Source: Streptomyces aureus (GTDB lineage: Bacteria; Actinomycetota; Actinomycetes; Streptomycetales; Streptomycetaceae). Taken from it: a stretch of DNA of 64,000 bases. A program made the position numbers and the translations under genes. The stretch lies in contig NZ_JNZD01000005.1 in NCBI RefSeq assembly GCF_000725495.1, forward strand, positions 372,001-436,000, in the 5' to 3' direction. The notes beneath the pieces are model-generated. The model did no database searches, was not told the DNA's origin, and worked only from the letters and a program-made list of their open reading frames with translations. Of this stretch, positions 56,657 to 64,000 are shown piece by piece; position 1 is the stretch's first letter, and every line of letters starts with the position of its first letter.

Positions 56657-56813
56657 GGGCGGCACCGTACGCCATCCGGGCGTGGCCGTCCGGCGCCTGT
56701 GGACAACGCTCATCAGGCAGTTGTGGACAATCCCGGCCCACTCGGCGGGGGACATTCCGGATCTTGGCAGGGCCGGGAGACACCCGTGGTGCTCGTGGTG
56801 CAGTATGGCCGCG

Positions 56814-57350
56814 ATGCGCAGAGGACTCGTACACGTACTCGCGTGGTCGCTCGCCACGGGCGCGGCGGTCACGCTGTCGTGGTGGGGTGTCCACACCGTC
56901 ATGACGGGCACGGCCTACGACCCGCCCCGGGCACTGCCCCTCACGGTGGCGGGCGCGACGGCCAAGGAGACGCTGCCGCTGGCGTCCTCGACACGGCGGG
57001 CCGAGCCGTCCAGGAGCGCCCCGGTCACACCGTCCGCGCGTCCGAAGCCGAGCGCGACGCCCTCCAAGTCAGCTGCGGCGAGCGGCAGTCCGTCGCCGTC
57101 GCCCCCCGCCGCCTCCGCCTCCGCGACCGGGCAGGTCAAGAGCTACGACTCCGACGGCGGCCGGGTGGTCTTCGACATCACCGCCACGTACGGGACGCTG
57201 GTGTCGGCGACGCCGAACACCGGCTGGTCGATGCAGGTGTGGAAGACCGAGACGTGGATCCGCGTGGAGTTCAGCTCGGGCGCCGACCGGGTGTCGGTGT
57301 TCTGCGACTGGCACGACGGGCCGCCGCACGTGGACATCGGGACGTACTGA
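56814..57350 (+). CDS. Small exported or membrane-anchored protein
   Basis: A 178-residue protein. An N-terminal hydrophobic segment (LVHVLAWSLATGAAVTLSWWGVHTVM) may be a signal anchor. A Ser/Pro/Ala-rich linker of about 55 residues spans the wall, and the C-terminal 70 residues form a beta-rich domain (GGRVVFDITATYGTLVSATPNTGWSMQVWKTETWIRVEF) with one cysteine. I do not recognise the family. The start may be 56805 or 56814. It is divergent from the two-component system and could be its target. Confidence 0.65.
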   Translation: MRRGLVHVLAWSLATGAAVTLSWWGVHTVMTGTAYDPPRALPLTVAGATAKETLPLASSTRRAEPSRSAPVTPSARPKPSATPSKSAAASGSPSPSPPAASASATGQVKSYDSDGGRVVFDITATYGTLVSATPNTGWSMQVWKTETWIRVEFSSGADRVSVFCDWHDGPPHVDIGTY

Positions 57351-57398
57351 GTCCGGCGCCGGGCCGGGCGGGCGCGACTTCGCGGACACCCCGAGGGC

Positions 57399-57427
57399 CT
57401 GCCGGGCAACTCCCTTGCGCCCGGCGG
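57399..57427. terminator. Weak hairpin between convergent genes
   Basis: A 7-bp perfect stem (GCCGGGC with GCCCGGC) extended by a wobble pair and one G-C, 11-nt loop. Confidence 0.4.
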
Positions 57428-57453
57428 CAGACGACCGGATCGCCCGAGCCGCC

Positions 57454-58356
57454 CTAGCGGAACACGGACGGTGGTGGTGCCGGTGAGGCGACCGCCACGG
57501 CGTCCGTGACCGGGACCGCGCCGCCCGTGAAGTCCAGGAGTCCCCTGCCGTGTTCGACCCGGGCGGGATGCGGGTCGGAGGCGGCGCGGCGGGTCAGCTC
57601 GGCGATGGGAAGCGGCCGGCCGGACGCGACGAGGACGGCATTGCCGAAACGTTTGCCCCGCAGCACGGTCGGGTCGGCGACCAGGGCGAGTTCGGGGAAG
57701 ACGGAGGCCACCGTGGCGATCTGGCCGCGGAGATGGGCGAGCGGGGGCCCGTCGGCGAGGTTCGCGGCGTAGACCCCGGAGTCCTTCACCGTCCGGCGGA
57801 CCTCCGCGACGAACTCGGCGGACGTCAGATGGGCCGGGGTGCGCGCCCCGCTGAAGACGTCGGCGATGACCAGGTCCGCCCAGCCGTCGGGCACCTTGGC
57901 GAGCCCCTCCCTGGCGTCCACGGACCGCACCCTGATCCGGGCGTTCGGGTCCAGCGGCAGCTCGCGGCGCACCAGTTGGACGAGGGCTGCGTCGCGTTCG
58001 ACGACCTGCTGGGTGGAGCGGGGGCGGGTGGCGGCCGTGTAGCGGGCCAGGCTGAGGGCGCCGCCGCCGAGGTGGACCACCTGCACGGGCTTGCCGGGCG
58101 GGGCCAGCAGGTCGATCACGTGGCCGAGCCGGCGCTGGTACTCGAAGCTCAGGTACGCCGGGTCGTCGAGGTCGACGTGGGACTGCGGGGCGCCGTCGAT
58201 GAGCAGCGTCCAGGCGCGCGCCCGGTCGCGGTCGGGCAGCAGCTCGGCGAGTCCTCCGTCGACGGCCTCCACGACCGCCTCGGCGGCCTGCCCGCGCCGT
58301 CCGCCCCGTCCGGTGTCGCGGCCCTCGTCCGCCCGCTGATTCCTCGCCCGTGCCAT
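57454..58356 (-). CDS. Spermidine synthase-like protein
   Basis: A 300-residue Rossmann-fold protein of the polyamine aminopropyltransferase family. It has the N-terminal TLLIDGAPQSHVDLDDPAYLSFEYQRRLGHVIDLL, the nucleoside site VVHLGGGALSLARYTA, an acidic ribose-binding VVERDAALV, and the D-x-F-S-G loop (VIADVFSG). In canonical spermidine synthases the loop reads DSSDP, so donor or acceptor specificity may differ. No SAM decarboxylase gene is nearby. Genes of this subfamily are often annotated only as spermidine synthase or methyltransferase-like. Confidence 0.75.
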   Translation of the reverse strand: MARARNQRADEGRDTGRGGRRGQAAEAVVEAVDGGLAELLPDRDRARAWTLLIDGAPQSHVDLDDPAYLSFEYQRRLGHVIDLLAPPGKPVQVVHLGGGALSLARYTAATRPRSTQQVVERDAALVQLVRRELPLDPNARIRVRSVDAREGLAKVPDGWADLVIADVFSGARTPAHLTSAEFVAEVRRTVKDSGVYAANLADGPPLAHLRGQIATVASVFPELALVADPTVLRGKRFGNAVLVASGRPLPIAELTRRAASDPHPARVEHGRGLLDFTGGAVPVTDAVAVASPAPPPSVFR

Positions 58357-58421
58357 CTGGCCATTATCGGGGCGCGCGGGCGGGTCGGCTCAGCGGCGGG
58401 TGACCCGGGTGCCCGGACCGC

Positions 58422-58859
58422 TCACCGGCAGCCGTCCGCCGCCTCGATCAGCCGGGCGGCCTCGCCCAGCGCGGCCCGCAGAACCGCCGGATCGGTCGCG
58501 AGATCGGCGTCCCCGGGCGGGAGAAGCCAGTCCGAGCCCTCGACCGGAGGCTCGGGGGCGGTCGCCCGCAGTCCCCGGCCGTCGGTCTGCGTACAGGTGC
58601 TTCCGGGCACGTCCCAGGCGTCGGCGGTGCCCGGCGGCACCAGGAAGCCAAGGGTGTCGCCGCCGCCGTCGTGCAGGACGGGCCCCACGTGGTCGGCCGC
58701 GCCGCGGCGCAGGATGTCGACCGCCTCCAGACCCTGGCGGGCGGGGACGGTCACCAGGTCGCACTCGGCGGCCGGCAGCGGGACGCCGTGATCCGGGGAC
58801 GGCCCGTGCCGTCCGGTCGACGGCGGCGTACGGAACTCGGTGCTCTGCGCGATCTGCAT
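58422..58859 (-). CDS. Hypothetical protein, Streptomyces-type
   Basis: A 145-residue soluble protein starting at ATG 58859 with GGAGG 6 bp upstream. It has no signal peptide. It contains VTVPARQGLEAVDILRRGAADHVGPVLHDGGGDTLGFLVPPGTADAWDVPGSTC and ends in an acidic/helical LAGTDPAVLRAALGEAARL-like stretch with a final Cys. The layout faintly resembles the N-terminal domain of Streptomyces proteins annotated as bifunctional DNA primase/polymerase (VLPPxxxxRPGV...WLLPP), but the catalytic motifs are not visible. Function unknown. Confidence 0.6.
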   Translation of the reverse strand: MQIAQSTEFRTPPSTGRHGPSPDHGVPLPAAECDLVTVPARQGLEAVDILRRGAADHVGPVLHDGGGDTLGFLVPPGTADAWDVPGSTCTQTDGRGLRATAPEPPVEGSDWLLPPGDADLATDPAVLRAALGEAARLIEAADGCR

Positions 58860-59159
58860 CCCGGCCTCCAACGGAACCCCTCCTCAACAACGAGTGGGTC
58901 GGGAGTTCGGGCGGCTCCCGGTCCATCCGGTTCAACGCTCCGGGACGTCAACGGCTACGGCGAAACTCCGCCACAAAGGATGGCAGTTCATGGCAGATCG
59001 TGGATGAGATATCCGGTTTGTAGCCAAACCCAGCGTGGCGGCGTTGTCACACCAGGTACGTTCGTGCACCGCCGGAAGCAGGGCACCTACCGGGTACAAC
59101 CCGGTCAACTCGGTCTCCTGTCCGGCGTGGTTCGACGGTTCGCAAGAGAGGGCCCGGCC
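58860..59159. promoter_or_regulatory. 300-bp divergent promoter with two palindromes
   Basis: Between the 145-residue gene and the HTH/TPR regulator. GGTTTG-TAGC-CAAACC (59015-59030) and ACCGGGTACAACCCGGT (59089-59105, perfect 7-bp arms) are clear inverted repeats. The latter lies 54 bp before the regulator start and is a candidate autoregulatory operator. Confidence 0.55.
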
Positions 59160-60719
59160 ATGGCGTCGTCATCGGTGACCTCGTCCCCGTCCCCCCGGCC
59201 TGCACGGCCGAATCTCGCCTTCCGGCGGTTGCGCGGACAGCGCTCCCCGGGCGAGTTCGCCGCGCTGGTGCGGCGGGCCGCGCGCGAGATCGGCGAGCGG
59301 GTCAGCTGCGACGCGCGCTACATCGGGCGCGTCGAGGCGGGCGAGATCCGCTGTCCCAACTACGCGTACGAGCGGGTGTTCCTGCACATGTTTCCCGGCC
59401 GCACGCTGACCGACCTCGGTTTCACCCCCCGCTCATGGGTACGCGGACGCGGGGCGCGCGACCCGGGCGAGCCACAGCCCACACCCTTCACGATCCCTCC
59501 GCACGCCTCTTGTGAGACGGACGGGGCGCACGAGACGTATGAGTCACCGGGTCCGCTCCACGTCCCGGCCCCGTACGGACCGCGCACCGCGCACCACACG
59601 GACAGCCCGCACGATCCGCACAGCCCGCACGATCCGTACGACCCGCACCCGGTGTGCGATCCGTACGACCCGTACGAGAAACGCGATCAGAACCACGAGG
59701 AGAGCGACGTGCAGCGTCGCGCATTCATGACCGGAGGCACCGCCACCGTGGCGGCCTCGCTCGGCCCCTTCGCCCTCGGCGGCACCGCCGCGGCCGGCGA
59801 ACGACGCGTCCACCGGGCGGGGACGTCCGAGGCGGGCGCCCTCGAAGAGGCCGTCCGCAGGATCAGGCTGCTCGACGACAGACACGGGGCCGACGGGCTC
59901 TACCGCCGCGCGGCGGCACCGCTGCGCACCGCGTACGCGCTCCTCGACGCGGGCACGACCCGGCAGACCACCGCCGACCGGCTCTACTCCGGCGCCGGCG
60001 AACTGGCCATCTCGGTGGGCTGGCTGGCCCACGACTCCGGGCGCTTCGACGACGCGCGCTCGCACTACGCGGAGGCCCTCGCGACCGCGCGGATGGCGGG
60101 CGACGCGGGCCTGGAGGCACACGCCTTCTGCAACACGGCCTTCCTCGCCCGCGACGCGGGACGCCCGCGCGAGGCCGTCCGCGCGGCCCAGGCGGCCCAG
60201 CGCGCCGCCCGGCCCCTCGGCTCGCCCCGGCTGCTCTCCCTGCTCGCGCTGCGCGAGGCGGGCGGCTGGGCCGGACTCGCCGACCGCCGCGGCTGCGAGC
60301 AGGCGATGGCCCGCGCGCAGGCCCTCTACGGCCGAGGCCCCTCGGAGACCGACCCGGAGTGGATGACCTTCTACGGAGAGGCCGAGCTGGAGGGTCTCGA
60401 GGCGCAGTGCTGGTCGATGCTGGGCGACTGGCCCCGGGCGGCCCGCCACGCGCGCCGCGCCGCGCATCTTCAGGACCCGCACTTCACCCGCAACATCGCC
60501 CTCTACACCGCGGAGCTCGCCGACGACCTGGCCCGCGGCGGACGCCCGGACGAGGCCGCCGTCGCCGGCCAGCGCGTCCTGGACCTGCTGAACGAGGTCC
60601 AGTCCTCCCGCATCCAGACCATGCTGGCGGGAACGGCCCGGGTGCTCCTCCCGCACCGCAGGGCCTCGGGCGTCTCGGCGTTCCTCGACCGCCACGCGGG
60701 CCTGCCGCGCACGGCGTGA
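59160..60719 (+). CDS. HTH regulator with TPR domain and His/Asp/Pro repeat
   Basis: A 519-residue protein. Residues about 15-95 form a helix-turn-helix (LRGQRSPGEFAALVRRAAREIGERVSCDARYIGRVEAGEIRCPNYAYERVF) like that of Streptomyces Xre-type regulators. A Pro-rich stretch contains an SPHDP/YDP repeat (residues 149-172). A twin-arginine-like QR186R187AFMTGGTATVAASLG lies mid-protein. The C-terminal 300 residues are TPR-like helices (DDARSHYAEALATARMAGDAGLEAHAFCNTAFLARDAGRPREAVRAAQAAQRAA). ATG 59160 has GAGAGGG upstream. Such proteins are common orphan regulators in Streptomyces; the ligand is unknown. Confidence 0.8.
   Translation: MASSSVTSSPSPRPARPNLAFRRLRGQRSPGEFAALVRRAAREIGERVSCDARYIGRVEAGEIRCPNYAYERVFLHMFPGRTLTDLGFTPRSWVRGRGARDPGEPQPTPFTIPPHASCETDGAHETYESPGPLHVPAPYGPRTAHHTDSPHDPHSPHDPYDPHPVCDPYDPYEKRDQNHEESDVQRRAFMTGGTATVAASLGPFALGGTAAAGERRVHRAGTSEAGALEEAVRRIRLLDDRHGADGLYRRAAAPLRTAYALLDAGTTRQTTADRLYSGAGELAISVGWLAHDSGRFDDARSHYAEALATARMAGDAGLEAHAFCNTAFLARDAGRPREAVRAAQAAQRAARPLGSPRLLSLLALREAGGWAGLADRRGCEQAMARAQALYGRGPSETDPEWMTFYGEAELEGLEAQCWSMLGDWPRAARHARRAAHLQDPHFTRNIALYTAELADDLARGGRPDEAAVAGQRVLDLLNEVQSSRIQTMLAGTARVLLPHRRASGVSAFLDRHAGLPRTA
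59604..59675 (+). repeat. Coding repeat SPHDPH / YDPY
   Basis: The 15-bp unit AGCCCGCACGATCCG occurs twice, 18 bp apart in start, followed by GATCCG/GACCCG-TAC units. It encodes 24 residues of His, Asp, Pro and Tyr with one Cys, a plausible metal-binding linker. Confidence 0.8.
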
Positions 60720-60729
60720 GAACCGCCGG

Positions 60730-61326
60730 TCAGACGCTCAGGTGCCCGCAGTCGTTCCACACCTCGACCGCCGGCTCCCCGTAGGCCCAGCCCAGCACCG
60801 ACAAGGAGGTCGGGTTGAGCCGGATGCGGGCCGCGAAGTCCAGCGGGAGACCCAGCCAGCGGGCGCCTATGGAACGCAGGATGTGCCCGTGGGCGAACAC
60901 CAGGACGTCACGGTCCTCGGAGCGGGCCCACGCGACGACCTCGTCCGCGCGCGCGGCGACCTGCTCCAGGGTCTCCCCGTCGGGAACCCCGTCGCGCCAG
61001 ATGAACCAGCCGGGGCGGATGTCCTGGATCTCGGCCGGGGTCATGCCCTCGTAGGCGCCGTAGTCCCACTCCAGGAGCGCGTCCCAGGCGCTCGCCCGCT
61101 CCCCGAAACCGGCGAGTTCGCACGTGTCGCTCGCCCTCGAGAGCGGGCTGGTGCGCACCTCGAGACCGGGCAGGGCGTCGAACGGAGGCCGGTGCAGCCG
61201 CTCGCCCAGCAGCTTGGCGCCGCGCCGCCCCTCCTCGAGGAGCGGGATGTCGGTCCTGCCGGTGTGCTTTCCGGACAGCGACCAGGCGGTCTGTCCGTGC
61301 CGGGCCAGCAGGATGCGCGGTGCCAT
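60730..61326 (-). CDS. Histidine phosphatase family protein
   Basis: A 198-residue phosphoglycerate mutase-like phosphatase. Residues 7-12 hold the phosphohistidine motif ARHGQT (His9 phosphorylated during catalysis). Further motifs are [32 protein letters not shown] with the proton-donor Glu, and [10 protein letters not shown] with the second His. It acts in the cytoplasm on a phosphoester, perhaps a sugar phosphate or cobalamin precursor. Substrate unknown. It stands alone between convergent and divergent neighbours. Confidence 0.9.
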   Translation of the reverse strand: MAPRILLARHGQTAWSLSGKHTGRTDIPLLEEGRRGAKLLGERLHRPPFDALPGLEVRTSPLSRASDTCELAGFGERASAWDALLEWDYGAYEGMTPAEIQDIRPGWFIWRDGVPDGETLEQVAARADEVVAWARSEDRDVLVFAHGHILRSIGARWLGLPLDFAARIRLNPTSLSVLGWAYGEPAVEVWNDCGHLSV

Positions 61327-61571
61327 GACGAGGAACCTTTCCGGGACGGCGGCCCGGACGAGCGCGTCGGCTCACCCGTGGACGACTGAGGAGTGGGTCA
61401 CTCCATCATCGCTCACCCCCGCTCCGGGCAACCCGGGGGGCGATCTCCGCGTCTTTGAGATCCGGGGCGCCCCTCCGGGGCGTTCGGCCGCCCCGTAAAA
61501 TCCCGGGGTGGCCACGAACCGCCTGGTCACCACGAGCAGACGGGCACGAGCAGATGGGGGAGGGCGATCGG

Positions 61572-62573
61572 ATGCCGGGGACCGATGCAGCGCGTACCGA
61601 AGCGGCACCGCGCGCCCGGTCGGGCCGGTCGGCCGGACCGCGCCCGGCGGCCGCACCGGGGGTCCGGCTGCGCTGGTGGACCGAGGTCCCGCTGATCCTG
61701 CTCGTGTACGGCGCGTACACGGCGGGCCGGCTCCTGGCCAAGGGCGACACGAGCGGCGCCGTGGACCACGGCCTGGCGATCCTGCGGGTCGAGAAGGCCC
61801 TCCGCCTCAACGCCGAGCACCCGCTGAACCGGCTGTTCACCCGGGAGGCCTGGCTCGGCATACCCGCCGACTTCTGGTACGCCTCCCTGCACTACGTGGT
61901 GACGCCGGCGATCCTCATATGGCTCTTCCGCTCCCGGAAGGTGCTCTACCGCGCCGCCCGCACCTGGCTGTGGACCTCCACCTTCATCGGCCTGATCGGC
62001 TTCACCCTGCTGCCGACCTGCCCGCCCCGGCTGCTGTCGCCCGAGCACGGCTTCGTCGACACGATGGCCCAGTACAGCGCCTACGGCTGGTGGGGCGGCG
62101 AGGCGAGCGCCCCGCGCGGCATGGGCGGGATGACCAACCAGTACGCGGCGATGCCGAGCCTGCACGTGGGCTGGGCGCTGTGGTGCGGGGTGATGCTCTG
62201 GCGCCACGGCCGGACGCCCGCGGCCAGGGTCGCCGCCGTCGTCTATCCGCTGTTCACCACGATCGTCGTGATGGGAACGGCCAACCACTACTTCCTGGAC
62301 GCCGCCGCGGGTGTCGTGGTGATGGGGGCCGGCCTGCTGCTGACCCCGCTCGTGCTCCGGGTCGCGGACCGGCTGCGGACGCTTCTCGCGGTCCGTGTCC
62401 CGTGGGTCCGGGGTGCCTCGCGGGACGAGGGTTCCGCGATTGTCAGTGCGGGGTGCCAGACTTCCACGGGTGAACGAATTCCCCGACAGCGCGAGTCCCG
62501 ACCCGGGCCGGGAGCCGAGCCGGGTGCCGCCCCCACGGACGCCGGGGACAGCGCTGCGACAGCAGCTCGCTGA
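61572..62573 (+). CDS. PAP2-superfamily membrane phosphatase
   Basis: A 333-residue integral membrane protein with six helices. GTG-less ATG 61572 follows GGGGGAGGG by 7 bp. PAP2 motifs are visible: the second, MPSLHVGWALW, with the catalytic His, and the third, GTANHYFLDAAAG, with His and Asp. The first motif is degenerate, as in the PAP2_3/inositol-phosphorylceramide-synthase-like subfamily. It probably dephosphorylates or transfers a lipid phosphate at the membrane. The C-terminal 60 residues after the last helix are low-complexity, and their last 104 bp overlap the promoter and start of the next gene. Confidence 0.82.
   Translation: MPGTDAARTEAAPRARSGRSAGPRPAAAPGVRLRWWTEVPLILLVYGAYTAGRLLAKGDTSGAVDHGLAILRVEKALRLNAEHPLNRLFTREAWLGIPADFWYASLHYVVTPAILIWLFRSRKVLYRAARTWLWTSTFIGLIGFTLLPTCPPRLLSPEHGFVDTMAQYSAYGWWGGEASAPRGMGGMTNQYAAMPSLHVGWALWCGVMLWRHGRTPAARVAAVVYPLFTTIVVMGTANHYFLDAAAGVVVMGAGLLLTPLVLRVADRLRTLLAVRVPWVRGASRDEGSAIVSAGCQTSTGERIPRQRESRPGPGAEPGAAPTDAGDSAATAAR
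62440..62462 (+). promoter_or_regulatory. PafBC/RecA-NDp-type promoter of the nuclease gene
   Basis: TTGTCAGTG (62440-62448), 8-nt spacer, then CAGACT (62457-62462). The consensus of the RecA-independent DNA-damage promoter of actinobacteria is TTGTCRGTG-N8-TANNNT; only the first base of the -10 differs. The GTG start of the nuclease lies 8 bp beyond the -10, so the transcript should be leaderless. Confidence 0.75.
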
Positions 62574-63684
62574 GCTGCGCGGTCCGGACACCGCACCCAA
62601 GGCACTGGACGCGCGCGCCCTCGCGGCGCTGGCCGCCAATCCCGGGTGCGACCGGCGGGCCCTGCTGGACGGCGTGGGCGTCGACAAGGCGAAGCTGGCC
62701 GGAGCGCTCGGCGCGCCGTCGGCGTTCGGGATGTCGCAGTTCGCCTTCATGCGGGGCAACGCGTTCGAGGCGCGGGTCAAGGCCGACGGGGGCGCCGAGC
62801 TGCTGCGGCTGGTGCACGAGCGGCTGGACCCCCGCGCCGAGCCGCCCGGCTCCGGTACCGCGCCCGACCTGTCCGCGATCGGCCCCGAGGGGCGCACGGC
62901 CCGTACGGAACTGGCGCTGCGCGAGGCCACCGGGGCCGGCGTCTGGACCCTGCTCGACCACCCCATGCTCGCCCTGGACGTCGCGGGATCCCCCGCGTTC
63001 CTGGAGCCGGACGCCGTGGTCGTGCACCCCGACGGCGGCTGGACGGTCGTCGAGATCAAGTCGTTCCCGATGCTCGACGGTTCGGCCGACCCGGCCAAGG
63101 TGGGCGCCGCCGCCCGGCAGTCCGCGGTGTACGTCCTGGCCCTGGAGGAGGTCGCCGCCCGCCTCGACCCCGCTCCCGAGGTCCACCACCGGATCCTGCT
63201 GGTCTGCCCGAAGGACTTCTCCAACCTCCCCGCCGCCTCGGCCGTCGACGTACGCAAGCAGCGCGCGGTCACCCGCCGCCAGCTCGCCCGCCTCACCCGG
63301 GTCGAGGACATCGCCGCCGCCCTGCCCGAGGGCATCTGCTTCTCCCCCGACCTTCCCGCCGACGAGCTGATGACGGCCGTCGAGTCGGTCCCGGCGACGT
63401 ACGCCCCCGAGTGTCTGTCCGCCTGCGAACTGGCCTTCCACTGCCGGGCCCGCTCGCGCGAGCGGGGCGCGGTCACCTCGCTCGGCCGCTCGCTGCGCGC
63501 CGAGCTCGGCTCCCTGACGACCGTGCCGGACGTCCTGGCCGCGGCCCGCGGGACGGCCGGCGACCCCGCGGACCCCGCCGTCGCGGCCCTCAGAAGAGCG
63601 GCCCTGCTGCGGACGGAGGCGCTGCGCGGCACGCCCGCGACGGCCGGTGCCCCGGACGGCCGGGAGGCGGGCGCATGTCGCTGA
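62470..63684 (+). CDS. RecB-family PD-(D/E)XK nuclease with Fe-S-type cysteines
   Basis: A 404-residue protein with leaderless GTG start. Nuclease motifs appear in RecB order: RGNAFE100, EPD181, VVE195-I-K197 (D, ExK) and Q217SAVY221 (QxxxY). A single Cys60 lies upstream and C315-x3-C319-x5-C325 downstream. In Cas4, AddB and AdnAB such a one-plus-three arrangement ligates a 4Fe-4S cluster. I recognise no helicase domain. It probably cuts DNA ends or flaps in repair. Other PD-(D/E)XK folds (Cas4-like defence enzymes) are possible. It overlaps the PAP2 gene by 104 bp and the next gene by 10 bp. Confidence 0.75.
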   Translation: MNEFPDSASPDPGREPSRVPPPRTPGTALRQQLAELRGPDTAPKALDARALAALAANPGCDRRALLDGVGVDKAKLAGALGAPSAFGMSQFAFMRGNAFEARVKADGGAELLRLVHERLDPRAEPPGSGTAPDLSAIGPEGRTARTELALREATGAGVWTLLDHPMLALDVAGSPAFLEPDAVVVHPDGGWTVVEIKSFPMLDGSADPAKVGAAARQSAVYVLALEEVAARLDPAPEVHHRILLVCPKDFSNLPAASAVDVRKQRAVTRRQLARLTRVEDIAAALPEGICFSPDLPADELMTAVESVPATYAPECLSACELAFHCRARSRERGAVTSLGRSLRAELGSLTTVPDVLAAARGTAGDPADPAVAALRRAALLRTEALRGTPATAGAPDGREAGACR

Positions 63685-64000
63685 TCACCGCCCTCGCCCG
63701 GCTGGAGGCCGTCGAGAGCGGCCGGGCTCAGCCCGCCGCCACCGTGCTCCACCGCCATCTCGGCGAACGGCCGCTCGTGTTCGTGCCGCTGACCACCGCG
63801 GGCGAGGCCGGGGCCCCGCTCGGCGCGCTCGTCGGCACCGACCGGAACGCGCCCCGGCTGCTGGTCGTGCCGCAGCCGCGCGACCGCGACCTGCGGTTCG
63901 CCTTCCTCGCCGAACTGGCGGACGTCGTCCTGCCCTACATCGACTCGTTCGCGGACGTGGTCGAGCCGGCCGAGCGCAGCGAGACCGACCCGGAGACCGG
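63675..64000 (+). CDS. Unknown protein coupled to the nuclease, N-terminal fragment
   Basis: The first 108 residues (MSLITALARLEAVESGRAQP ...) of a gene that continues past the window. The ATG at 63675 overlaps the nuclease stop by 10 bp. The visible part has a helical start, a beta-strand pair (RPLVFVPLTTAGEAGAPLGALVG, RLLVVPQPRDRDLRFAFLAELADVVLPYIDSF) and no signal peptide. I do not recognise it; its tight linkage to the nuclease suggests a partner or helicase subunit. Confidence 0.7.
   Translation, partial: MSLITALARLEAVESGRAQPAATVLHRHLGERPLVFVPLTTAGEAGAPLGALVGTDRNAPRLLVVPQPRDRDLRFAFLAELADVVLPYIDSFADVVEPAERSETDPET

Overview
This is a GC-rich actinobacterial chromosome segment, almost certainly from Streptomyces. 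The evidence is the strong third-position GC, GTG/TTG starts and frequent 4-bp translational couplings. It also carries Streptomyces hallmarks: adpA with a TTA codon, a desferrioxamine (des) locus under iron boxes, a cellobiose (ceb/bglC) locus under CebR boxes, a DasR-like site before a hexosaminidase, and many secreted enzymes. From memory, the order liu/acdH, des, hexosaminidase, glmS, adpA, orn, ceb matches the core chromosome of S. coelicolor. I see no insertion sequence, prophage or CRISPR array.

Layout. 1-9.8 kb: secreted and envelope genes (edge fragment of an S37-like peptidase, two small exported proteins, a tandem ABC exporter, a beta-lactamase-fold hydrolase, an ArnT/PMT-like glycosyltransferase, an exported endonuclease I-type nuclease). 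9.8-16.1 kb: a nitrogen-catabolic group (ThDP enzyme, agmatinase-type ureohydrolase, sodium:solute symporter) divergent from a PucR regulator with an internal 14-residue tandem repeat. 16.1-20.1 kb: phosphatase, CDF metal transporter, TesB thioesterase, acyl-CoA dehydrogenase. 20.2-26.6 kb: leucine/branched-chain catabolism (TetR regulator, methylcrotonyl-CoA carboxylase beta and alpha subunits, HMG-CoA lyase, AcdH-like dehydrogenase). 26.8-34.0 kb: desferrioxamine uptake and synthesis (desE, desF, desA-D) with two palindromic iron boxes.

34.1-40.7 kb: GH20 hexosaminidase, DUF4429/SHOCT protein, Tat-exported phosphoesterase, an 85-residue protein and glmS, a stretch centred on amino sugars and phosphate. 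40.8-45.7 kb: GPR1/FUN34/YaaH protein, universal stress protein, small membrane protein, adpA, oligoribonuclease and tRNA-His. 45.8-52.6 kb: GNAT acetyltransferase, then cebR facing cebEFG-bglC with two CebR boxes. 52.9-57.4 kb: CBM2-GH18 chitinase, a two-component system and a small exported protein. 57.4-62.6 kb: spermidine-synthase-like protein, a hypothetical, an HTH/TPR regulator, a histidine phosphatase and a PAP2 membrane protein.

62.4-64.0 kb (right edge): the most novel-looking part. It holds a RecB-type PD-(D/E)XK nuclease with a Cas4/AddB-like cysteine set, apparently expressed as a leaderless mRNA from a PafBC-type DNA-damage promoter that lies inside the preceding gene. It is coupled to an unknown gene that runs off the window.

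Functionally, much of the window is nutrient sensing (iron, cellobiose, N-acetylglucosamine, branched-chain amino acids, polyamines/guanidines) around the developmental regulator AdpA. Product names rest on motifs and family knowledge; no database search was possible.
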